Source: Eutreptiella sp. 'Long Island Sound 2002' (Eukaryota > Euglenozoa > Euglenophyceae > Eutreptiales > Eutreptiaceae). Taken from it: DNA of 64,000 bases. Where the stretch lies: contig OZ038383.1 of assembly GCA_964036045.1 (NCBI GenBank), positions 69,773,135 through 69,837,134 on the forward strand. The letters are read 5' to 3'. The notes below the pieces were generated by a model, which saw only the letters and a program-made list of their open reading frames with translations, did not search any database and was not told where the DNA came from. Below, piece after piece: positions 54,639 to 64,000 of this stretch (position 1 is its first letter; every line of letters starts with the position of its first letter). The position numbers were made by a program, and so were the translations under genes.

Positions 54639-56500
54639 TGGCTGGTGTGTGGTGTGGTCGGTCCCTCGCCACTCCTGGTGGAGGTTCCTGTTTGCTACTC
54701 CCCGCCACTCCTGGCTGGGTTTCGCTGCCGGTGGTGGTGTGCGGTTCCCCGCCACTCCTGGCTCGGGTTTCGCTGTCGGCAGTGGTGTGTGGTGTGTGGT
54801 GTGTGGTGTGTGGTGTGTGGTGTGCGGCGGTGGTGTGTTGGTGGGGTTGTGGCTGGTGTGTGGTGTGGTTGGTCCCTCGCCACTCCTGGCGGAGGTTCCT
54901 GTGTGCTACTCCCCGCCACTCCTGGTTGGGTTTCGCTGCCGGTGGTGGTGGGCGGTCCTCGCCACTCCTGGCTGAGGGCCCCGGGCGCGGTTCCCCGCCA
55001 CTCCTGGCTGGGGTCTGCTGGCGGCGGTGGTGTGTGGTGGGGATGCGGCTGGTGTGTGGTGTGGTTGGTCCCTCGCCACTCCTGGCGGATGTTCCTGTGT
55101 GCTACTCCCCGCCACTCCTGGCTGGGTTTCGCTGCCGGTGGTGGTGGGCGGTGCTCACCACTCCTTGCTGAGGGCCCCGGGCGCGGTTCCCCGCCACTCC
55201 TGGCTGGGGTCCGCTGGCGGCGGTGGTGTGTGGTGGGGTTGCGGCTGGTGTGTGGTGTGGTTGGTCCCTCACCGCTCCTGGCGGAGGTTCCTTTGTGCAC
55301 TCCCCGCCACTCCTGGCTGGGTTTCGCTGCTGGTGGTGGTGTGCGGTTCCCCGCCACTCCTGGCTGGGGTCTGCTGGCGGCGGTGGTGCGTGGTGTGTGG
55401 TGTGTGGTGTGTGGTGTGTGGTGTGTGGCGGTGGTGTGTTGGTGGGGTTGTGGCTGGTGTGTGGTGTGGTTGGTCCCTCACCACTCCTGGCGGAGGTTCC
55501 TGTGTGCTGCTCCCCGCCACTCCTGGCTGGGTTTCGCTGCCGGTGGTGGTGGGTGGTCCTCGCCACTCCTGGCTGAGGGTCCCGGGCGCGGTTCCCCGCC
55601 ACTCCTGGCTGGGGTTTCGCTGTCGGCAGTGGTGTGTGGTGTGTGGTGTGTGGTGTGTGGTTTGTGGTGTGCGGCGGTGGTGTGTTGGTGGGGTTGTGGC
55701 TGGTGTGTGGTGTGGTTGGTCCCTCGCCACTCCTGGCAGAGGTTCCTGTGTGCTACTCCCCGCCACTCCTGGTTGGGTTTCGCTGCCGGTGGTGGTGGGC
55801 GGTCCTCGCCACTCCTGGCTGAGGGTCCCGGGCGCGGTTCCCCGCCACTCCTGGCTGGGGCCCGTTGGCGGCGGTGGTGTGCGGTGGGGTTGTGGCTGGT
55901 GTGTGGTGTGGTCGGTCCCTCGCCACTTCCGGCGGAGGTTCCTGTGTGCTACCCCCCGCCACTCCTGGCTGGGTTTCGCTGCCGGTGGTGATGTGTGGTT
56001 CCCCGCCACTCCTGGCTGGGGTCTGCTGGCGGCGGTGGTGTGCGGTTTGTGGTGTGTGGTGTGTGGTGTGTGGTGTGTGGTGTGCGGCGGTGGTGTGCTG
56101 GTGGGGTTGTGGCTGGTGTGTGGTGTGGTTGGTTCCTCGCCACTCCTGGCGGAGGTTCCTGTGTGCTACTCCCCGCCACTCCTGGCTAGGTTTCGCTGCC
56201 GGTGGTGGTGGGCGTTCCTCGCCACTCCTGGCGGAGGGTCCCGGGCGCGGTTCCCCGCCACTCCTGGCTGGGCTTCGCTGTCGGCGGTGGTGTTTGGTGT
56301 GTGGTGTGTGGTGTGTGGTGTGTGGTATGCGGCGGTGGCGTGTGTGGTGGGGTTGTGGCTGGTGTGTGGTGTGGTTGGTCCTCCGCCACTCCTGGCGGAG
56401 GTTCCCGTGTGCTACTCCCCGCCACTCCTGGCTGGGTTTCGCTGCCGGTGGTGGTGTGCGGCTCCCCGCCACCCCTGGCTGGGGCCCGCCGGTTGTGGTG
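54639..56500. repeat. Tandem array with CGCCACTCCTGGCG core
   Basis: About nine units of 190-245 bp, each starting ggctggtgtgtggtgtgg (near 54639, 54851, 55046, 55242, 55453, 55698, 55891, 56112, 56357). Each unit holds two to four copies of ccgccactcctggc, whose cgcca and tggcg arms pair, and a variable (gtgtggt)n tract that explains the length differences. Long ORFs on both strands are read-through of the array. Confidence 0.85.
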
Positions 56501-57116
56501 GTGTGTTTCGCGGGCGGGGGTGTCCTTTGTTGTGTGTGTTTGTGGTGTGTGTGGGTGTGCGCGGTGGCCGTGCTGTGTTGTGTGTTGCGTGTTTGTGGTG
56601 TCTGTGTTTTTGGTGGTGTGGTGTGGTGGTGCGGTGGTTGTGTCTTCCAGGTGCCCTTCTCCTTGGTCTTGGTGTGTGTGTGTGCGCTGTGTGGCCCTTC
56701 GTGTTGGTGTGGGTGGCGTGGGGGGGGGTCGTGCGCGTTGTGGCTGCCGTGCGTGTGCGTGTGTGTGCTTTCGGTGTGTGGTTGGTGGGGTGGGGTGTGT
56801 CATACCTTGGTTGGTTCTCGTCATCGGTCGTCGGCATGGTTCAAAGAGCAGAAGAAGAGGTCCTGTAGACGCGTAGCAGGAATGCGTGGCATGCGTGATG
56901 CGTCTTACGTACCTCTCCTTTTGTCCCACCGTGTTTTCTTCCCCTGTAGAGAAAGAGCGTGCGCAGGTCTTTTTGGGGGGTTGGTTGGTTGTTTTTGCGT
57001 GTTGTGCTTTGTGTCTCCTTCCTTTTTTTTTTTCGTAGCGTCTTCGATAACACACCTCTTTGCCTTGCGTTTCCCCTATAAAGAGGGCGTGGAAGGCGCT
57101 TTCGTGTTTTTTTTTT
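56501..57116. other. GT-rich tract, then T-rich spacer
   Basis: GT dinucleotide-rich sequence to about 56800, then mixed sequence with T-runs (57022-57033, 57105-57115). Isolated cccctgtagagaaag (56942) and cccctataaagaggg (57074) words resemble the start of the tandem unit that follows. No gene. Confidence 0.4.
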
Positions 57117-57780
57117 ACATACTTGTCATACCTTGTGCAGCTTCTTGTTGCCGTCCCCTATAGAGAAAGCATGTGCTTGTTTGTGGGTGGGGCGGGGGTG
57201 GGGTTTCATACCATGTTTATCCTTTGTCTTGTCTCCGTCTTCTTGCATCTTGCGGCCTTGTGTACGTTTGTGTTTTCGTGTGCGGTCCGTCCCTTTGGCG
57301 CCTTCCCTCGCATTTTTAATATACTTGTTCGCCATACCATTTTTTCCCCGTGGTACGTAGCCGTCCCCTATAGTGAGAGCGTGTGCGTGGTGGGGTTTCA
57401 TACCATGTTTCTCCTTGCTCTTGTCTCCGTGTTCTTGCACCTTGCGGTCTTGTGTATGTGTGTGCGTGTGTGCGTGGTCCGTCCCTTTGGCGCCCTCCTT
57501 TCTATTCCTAACATACTTGCTCGCCATACCATTGTTTCCCCATGGTTCGTGGGCATCGCCTATAGCGAGAGCACGTTGTGTGGGTGGGGCGGGGGTGGGG
57601 TTTCATACCTTGTTTCTCTTTGACCTTGTCTCTGTTTTCCTTCCCTTTGCGGGCTTGCGTACGTTTTGGGTGCGTGCGTGCGTGGTGTGCTCCCTTGGCG
57701 CCCTCCTTCGTATTTTTAACATACTTGTTCGCCTTTTCATTGTTTCCCCATTGTTCGTGGCCGCCCCATACCTTTTGCGC
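57117..57780. repeat. Tandem repeat of about 190-210 bp with CCTATAG words
   Basis: Three diverged units, from about 57151, 57362 and 57550 to 57759. Each runs (g)cctatagnGAgagc, ggggtttcataccntgttt, cttgtctc, cctttggcgccctcc, then aacatacttgttcgccataccattgtttccc. They are clearly homologous but about 75-80% alike. No tRNA, 5S or snRNA signature is seen. Confidence 0.7.
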
Positions 57781-58550
57781 TTTTGTTGATTTTTTTTTCG
57801 TCGTGTATCTCGCGGTGGTCGGAGCCTATGGAGGAAAAAATATGGGGGATATATGGTTGTGGTTTCTGTTTGTGGGTATGCCGTTTGACGTGCGTGGTGG
57901 TTGGTCGTTCTTTTGTGCGTGCGGTGTTGTCCCTTGGGCGCCCTCCTTCGCAACATACTTGGTTTTCTCATCTACGCATGTGTAGCGGTGGATATGATAT
58001 GTAGGACTCATGGGGCCGTAACATACTTGGTTGTCATACCATTGTTTTCCCGTGGTCGGTCCTTGATCGTGTCTTCTTTGTTTGTGGTTTTGTGTTTCTC
58101 CTTTTAAAGTGTTTCCTTCTCTTTTTTTTTTTTTTTGACGCGCACAAGCCGCTGAGGTCCTATGGCACGCACGTTGCTAGGTGGTTTGGAGCACGCAATG
58201 TTCTTTTCTTCGTCGTTGCGGCTCGCTTGTTCTTGGTGTTCGCTTCTTTTCTTCTTCTTTGTTGTTGGAGCGCGCACAAGTCCCTAGCGCCTAGGACACG
58301 CACTTTGCTAGGTGTTTTGGGGCAAGCAACGCTCAACATCGTCGCCGTCGCGACTCTGTCGTTCTTCTTTTTCTGTGTGTGTCCTAAATTTTGCGACCTC
58401 GCCAAACAGCGGCGCAAAATTTTTGTGGGGGTTTCTGAGGTCGGAAAAATCGATTTCGCGCTTTATTTTTTTGGTTGTGCGTCTTTTTCTTGGTTTTGCA
58501 TTTTCTTCTGCTGCGATCGCGCGACAGCGGTTGGGTCTACTGACAACGCA
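57781..58550. other. Spacer with a two-copy 128-bp repeat
   Basis: No gene. Two diverged direct copies (about 58138-58265 and 58266-58393) share cgcacaag, cacgcac.ttgctaggtg.tttgg and gttcttc words. A cataccattgttttcccgtgg string at about 58035 is left over from the preceding tandem unit. Confidence 0.5.
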
Positions 58551-60106
58551 GCACACCCCACCATGCGGGGGGCCATGCACCAACGCAGCACGCCCCACCA
58601 TGAGGGGGGCCACACACTACCACCACACCACACAACGCAACGCAACGCAACACAACACACCTAACGCAACGCAACACAACACAACACACCACGCACCTCC
58701 ATGAGGGGGGCCACACACCAACGCAGCACGCCCCACCATGAGGGGGCCACACACCACCAAAACACACAACGCCAGACAACACAATACACCGCACCCCAAC
58801 GCATCACGCCCCACCATGAGGGGGGCCACAAACCACCACCACAACACACAACGCAACACAACACAACACAACACAACGCAACGCGGCGCGACACAACACA
58901 ACACAACGTAGCCCCACCATCAGGGGGGCCACACACCACCACACCACGACCCACCATGAGGGGGGCCCCACACCGCCACAACACACAACGCCACACGACA
59001 CAACAAGCCGCACCCCAACGCAGCACGCACTACCAAGCGGGGGGCCTACAGCAGGACAAGCCGGCCATCAGGCGGCGCACACGACGCCAGGGCAACAAAC
59101 CTGGTCACGCGTAACGCTGGCGACAACCCGACGACCACGCACCCATACACGACGAGCCCATAGCCGGCAAATTTAATGCGGGCAACAGCGTGACCCCAAA
59201 CAAGCCGACCGCGTGCGACTATGACGACGCCGAACGAACACAACGCGCCGGCTACACGCCGGTCGCAGCACAACGAACCCCGCATCCAACATACCGGCCA
59301 GGACAAGACCTAGACCACAAGGACTCACCTAAACGGGCTGCGCGGGCCTTTGTACGAAGGACCAAGCTGAGCCCAGGACGCGACAGCGCTGGCAGCAGCA
59401 GAAAAGACCCAACGACGAACAAGCCGACCATGAGGCGGCTAACACGACGAAGCACCAACCAAACCGCTGCAGCAGCAACGAAGCGACCCTATAAACAGAC
59501 AAGACGCAAGCCGACCAACACCGAACCCGCCAGGCATACAAGGGTCGAAACGGGAACGGCGTCCCGCGGGTCGGCGACACCATGGTGTGCCACGCCCGCC
59601 GACGACCATACCCACGGACACGACAGAACACCGCAACTCTACCATTATACAACTGCAATGAACTACTTTGGACCCCCGGCCCCCCGGGAGAGCGCAAGCT
59701 CGACCGAGTCAGGAGGCGTGAGTGTGCGTCACGGCATGCGAGTCCCGTAGCACCTGCTTCTTCAAGTCGCCTCACGCCTACTGAAAACCAACCCAGGTCG
59801 GGGTGCCTGCAGGCCAGGGCCTTTGGCCTGGCTCCGGGGCCCTGCGCCCCAGAATCCGGAGGTTGATGAGGATGTGCGATGGGACCCTCCCCCACGTATC
59901 ATCCGCCCGAAGGAGAGGAATGTGAGACTTTGGTCGAACATGGGTTACCTCTCTGGGCAGAACCCGCAGTAGGGTGTGCTCGCGGCGATCGCGCCCTTCC
60001 CCCATGTGGGGGAGCCGCTTTGTGGGGGCACGTGCAGTAGGGCCGTGGGTGGGTGAGCAAAAGCCGCTTGGTAAGACCTCCCTGCGGGGCAACCCCAGTC
60101 CCGAGA
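58551..60106. repeat. Duplicated segment D2 (pair of 19052-20598)
   Basis: Same order as D1: about 500 bp of the CCCCACCATGAGGGG minisatellite, then unique sequence ending cagtcccgag. At this end D2 continues into a Gypsy-1-type RT fragment. Several C/A-rich indels and scattered substitutions separate it from D1. Confidence 0.85.
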
Positions 60107-60554
60107 GAACCTGCCTACCCACCTCGTTGAGGAATATAAGAAGAGGGACTACCCCCACCACTGCAGTCCTTGCTTCCTGGTCGCTAAACCAGGATCAACT
60201 GCCCTGCGACTGGTTGTTGACTATTGTGAGGTCAACAAGAAAACCCAAAACCACTCAGGGAGTATTCCCAATATCGAAAACACCCTGGAGCGTATTGCCA
60301 AATGCCGGTACAAAACCAAAATGGACAAACGCAGTGGTTTCTGGCAGGTTGACCTAACAGCCGCAGCTCAGGAACTGCTGGCCTTTATAACCCCTAAGGG
60401 TCGTGCGTTTAAGTGGAAGGTCATGCCTTTTGGGGTGGCTCATGCCCCGGCACTCTTCCAAGAACTGATGAACAAAATTTTGTACATACTGAGGCGCAGA
60501 CCTCTATTACAGGAGGTGATTCCCCGAGGGGCAGAAATGGAGGCCCGCATCGAT
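60107..60554 (+). pseudogene. Gypsy-1-type RT fragment
   Basis: An open frame of about 149 codons with no stop: PTHLVEEYKKRDYPHHCSPC, LVAKPGSTALRLVVDY, KTKMDKRSGFWQVDLT, ELLAFITPKGRAFKWKVMPFG, APALFQELMNKILYILRR, GAEMEARID. It ends at the first Asp of the catalytic box, where the 126-bp array begins. It corresponds to 13690-14580 minus the 431-bp insert and shows the unoccupied target of that insert. It is a fragment, not a working RT. Confidence 0.85.
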
Positions 60555-61437
60555 TGGAGCAACCGGGGCGGAATGAAGCACAACATTAGCCCCCGGACTG
60601 GATCGTCCGGGGGTGAACCCGGTGCCACGGACTGGAGCGTCCGAGGCAGCGGAGAGAATATGACAAAAGAACCCCCCGGATTCGAGCAACCGGGGCGGAA
60701 TGAAGCACGGCGCTAGCCCCCGGACTGGATCGTCCGGGGGTGAACCCGGTGCCACGGACTGGAGCGTCTGAGGCAGCGGAGAGAATATGACAAAAAGACC
60801 CCCCGGATTGGAGCAACCGGGGAGGAATGAAGCACGGCGCTAGCCCCCGGACTGGATCGTCCGGGGCTGAACCCGGTGCCACGGACTGGAGCGTCCGAGG
60901 CAACGGGGAGAATACGACAAAAAGACGTCAGGATTGGAGCTACCGGGGCGGAATGAAGCACAACATTAGCCCCCGGGCTGGATCGTCCGGGGGTGAACCC
61001 GGCGCCACGGACTGGAGCGTCCGAGGCGGCAGGGAGAGTACGACAAAAAGACCCCCCCGATTGGAGCAACCGGGGAGGAATGAAGCACGGCGCAAGCCCC
61101 AGGACTGGATCGTCCGGGGGTGAACCCGGTGCCACGGACTGGAGCGTCCGAGGCAGCGGAGAGAATATGACAAAAAGACCCCCCGGATTGGAGCAACCGG
61201 GGCGGAATGAAGCACGGCGCTAGCCCCCGGACTGGATCGTCCGGGGGTGAACCCGGTGCCACGGACTGGAGCATCCGAGGCAGCGGGGAGAATATGACAA
61301 AAAGACCCCCCGGATTGGAGCAACCGGGGAGGAATGAAGCACGGCGCAAGCCCCCGGACTGGATCGTCCGGGGGTGAACCCAGTGCCACGGACTGGAGCG
61401 TCCGGGGCAGCGGAGAGAATACGATAAAAAGACGGCG
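60552..61437. repeat. 126-bp tandem array, seven units, with a hairpin
   Basis: Units begin gattggagcaaccgggg near 60552, 60679, 60805, 60932, 61058, 61185 and 61312; the last breaks off after acaaaaagac. Each contains a stem of CCCCCGGAC and GTCCGGGGG around tggatc (60590-60613 in the first unit; one copy has a G to C change in the right arm). Units are about 90-95% alike. Confidence 0.9.
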
Positions 61438-61515
61438 GCTGAAAGGAGAGGCAAGAGCAAGGAGAGGTGGGGAGGGAGGACAGGGAGGACAAGAGCCAGG
61501 GGGAAGAGGAGAAGT
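61438..61515. other. Purine-rich junction
   Basis: A short G/A-rich stretch (gaggtggggagggaggacagggaggac) between the 126-bp array and the satellite. Confidence 0.6.
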
Positions 61516-64000
61516 CACCCACACACCCGATTACCCACTCACCCACTCACCCACTCACCCACTCACCAACTCACCCACTCACCCACTCACCCACTCACCC
61601 ACTCACCCACTCACCCACTCACCCACTCACCCACTCACCCACTCACCCACACACCCACTCACCCACTCACCCACTCACCCACTCACCCACTCACCCACTC
61701 ACCCACTCACCCACTCATCCGATCACCCACTCACCCACTCACCCACGCACCCACACACCCACTCACCCACTCACCCACTCACCCACTCACCCACTCACCA
61801 ACTCACCCACTCACCCACTCACCCACTCACCCACTCACCAACTCACCCATTCACCCACTCACCCGCTCACCCACTCACCCACCCACCCACTCACCCACTC
61901 ACCCACTCACCCGCTCACCTACTCACCCACTCACCCACTCACCCGCTCACCCACTCACCCACTCACCCACTCACCCACTCACCCACTCACCCACTCCACC
62001 CACTCACCCACTCACCCACTCACCCACTCACCCACTCACCCACTCACCCACTCACCCACTCACCCACTCACCCACTCACCCACTCACCCACTCACCCACT
62101 CACCCACTCACCCACACACCCACTCACCCACTCACCCACTCACCCACTCACCCACTCACCCACTCACCCACTCACCCACTCACCCACTCACCCACTCACC
62201 CACTCACCCACTCATCCGATCACCCACTCACCCACTCACCCACGCACCCACACACCCACTCACCCACTCACCCACTCACCCACTCACCCACTCACCAACT
62301 CACCCACTCACCCACTCACTCCACTCACAAAATAGATAAATAGCTCCCCAATCACCCACTCACCCACATCACCACCCTCCCACTCACCCACTCCACCACT
62401 CAACCCTCACCCTACTCACCCACTCACCCACTCACCCCTCTCACCCACTCACCCACTCACCCACTCACCCACTCACCCACTCACCCACTCACCCACTCAC
62501 CCACTCACCCACTCACCCACTCACCCATCCACCCTCACCCACTCACCCACTCACCCACTCACCCACTCACTCTCACCCACTCCCTCACCCACTCACCACT
62601 CACCCACTCACCCACTCACCCACTCACCCACTCACCCACTCACCCACTCACCCAACTCCACCTCTCAATCACATATAATAAATCACCCAATCACCACTCA
62701 CCCACTCACCCACTCACCCACTCACCCACTCACCCACTCACCCACTCACCCACATACATCTCACTCCACTCACCCATCACCCACTCACCCACTCACACCC
62801 ACTCACCTACTCATCACTCACCCACTCACCCACCACCTCTCTCCAACTCACCCACTCCCACTCACCCACTCACCCACTCTCCACTCACCCACTCACCCCT
62901 CACCCACTCTCCCACTCACCAACTCACTCTCCACTCACCCCCACTCACCCACTCACCTCCACTCCCTCTCACCCACTCACCCACTCCACCCACCACCCAC
63001 CCACTCACCAACTCACCCACTCACCCACTCACCCACTCACCACTCACCCACTCTCCCACTCTCCCACTCACCCACTCGGATACCAAGCATACACACACTC
63101 ACTCACTCACCCACTCTCCCACTCACCCACTCCCCACTCACCCACTCACCCACTCACCCACTCACCCACTCACCAATCACCAACTAAAACGACTCACTCA
63201 CTCACCCACTCACCCACTCACCCACTCACCCAACTCACCCACTCACCCACTCACCCACTCACTCCTCACCCACTCACCCACTCACCCCCTCACCCACTCA
63301 CCCACTCACCCACTCATCCACTCACCCACTCACCCACTCACCCACTCACTCACTCACCCATTCACCCACTCAGCCACTCACCACTCACCCACTCACCCAC
63401 TCACCCACTCACCCACTCACCCACTCACCCACTCACCCACTCACCCACTCACCTACTCATTCACTCACCCACTCACCCACTCACCCACTCACCCACACAC
63501 CCACTCACCCACTCACCACTCACCCACTCACCCACTCACCCACTCACCCACTCACCCACTCACCCACTCACCCACTCACCCACTCACCCACTCATCCGAT
63601 CACCCACTCACCCACTCACCCACGCACCCACACACCCACTCACCCACTCACCCACTCACCCACTCACCCACTCACCAACTCACCCACTCACCCACTCACC
63701 CACTCACCCACTCACCAACTCACCCACTCACCCACTCACCCACTCACCCACTCACCCACCCACCCACTCACCCACTCACCCACTCACCCGCTCACCTACT
63801 CACCCACTCACCCACTCACCCGCTCACCCACACACCCACTCACCCACTCACCCACCTCACCCACTCACCCACTCACCACTCACCACTCACCCACTCACCC
63901 ACTCACCCACTCACCCAATCACCCACTCACCCACTCACCCACTCACCCACTCACCCACTCACCCACTCACCCACTCACCCAACTCACCCACTCACCCACT
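61516..64000. repeat. (CTCACCCA)n satellite
   Basis: About 2.5 kb of an 8-bp unit, nearly perfect to 62330 and then with many 1-2 nt losses and short interruptions (for example aaaatagataaatag at 62327-62342 and gataccaagcatacac at about 63078). Higher-order repetition is visible: actcatccgatcacccac recurs near 61711, 62211 and 63591. Open frames encoding (SPTHPLTH)n are artefacts. The array continues past the window. Confidence 0.95.

Noticed and set aside
54104-57163. Long plus and minus ORFs with HSWLGFAAG or QEWRG repeats
   Set aside because: Read-through of the tandem array; no start context and no conserved non-repeat domain.
57117-58100. tRNA, 5S rRNA or snRNA genes in the ~200-bp tandem unit
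   Set aside because: No A/B box pair, cloverleaf, 5S or U-RNA signature could be recognised.
60552-61437. CRISPR-like array
   Set aside because: The whole 126-bp unit is repeated with no unique spacers, in a eukaryotic repeat context.
61334-62339. SPTHPLTH repeat proteins
   Set aside because: Pure translation of an 8-bp satellite in every frame.

Overview
This window looks like repeat-rich nuclear DNA of a eukaryote with a large genome, most likely an alga or other protist. The evidence is short GT-AG introns, Ty3/Gypsy-type LTR retrotransposons, a non-LTR (LINE) retrotransposon, a MITE-like element, kilobases of simple and tandem repeats, and no operon-like gene packing. The gag and pol of the first Gypsy element resemble retroelements I associate with dinoflagellates and green algae, but that is recall and I cannot fix the clade. 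I found no gene that I can confidently call a host gene.

Layout. Bases 1-7025: a 552-bp repeat, then a two-gene module. Gene A is 1723-3315 and gene B is 3690-6509 with three short introns. Its introns and flanks carry seven copies of a 20-22 bp palindrome. Bases 7026-14737: a decayed, 3'-truncated Gypsy element (Gypsy-1). Its 5' part is tandemly duplicated, it has a methyltransferase-like NPPF block between protease and RT, and a 431-bp TIR element with TAA target duplications sits in its RT. Bases 14738-20598: C/A-rich low-complexity DNA, G-tract repeats, a minisatellite and a 1.55-kb segment (D1) that recurs at 58551-60106 (D2). Bases 20599-48615: a very long LINE on the minus strand. From 5' to 3' it has an ORF1 of unknown function, an APE-type endonuclease, RT, RNase H with a zinc-knuckle end, a C48/Ulp1-like cysteine protease, a disordered SR-rich tail and a 4-bp microsatellite tail. 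A 12.3-kb Gypsy element (Gypsy-2, 28176-40476) is inserted in its RNase H domain and flanked by CTAG target duplications. Bases 48616-58550: G/T-rich repeats, including a 1.65-kb tandem duplication, an array with a CGCCACTCCTGGCG core, and a ~200-bp tandem unit. Bases 58551-64000: D2, a Gypsy-1-type RT fragment, a 126-bp hairpin-bearing tandem array, and 2.5 kb of a CTCACCCA satellite.

How the parts fit. The window records several layers of insertion. The LINE apparently landed at the right edge of D1, Gypsy-2 landed in the LINE, and a MITE landed in Gypsy-1. All retroelements here carry disabling lesions. Gypsy-2 has LTRs that are about 98% alike, yet it lacks the integrase core and has a Tyr in place of one RT catalytic Asp, so if those lesions are ancestral it moved with help from other copies. 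The candidates for undescribed biology are the palindrome-centred introns with their two-gene module, the LINE with a downstream Ulp1-like protease and SR tail, and the methyltransferase-like block shared by both Gypsy pol regions.
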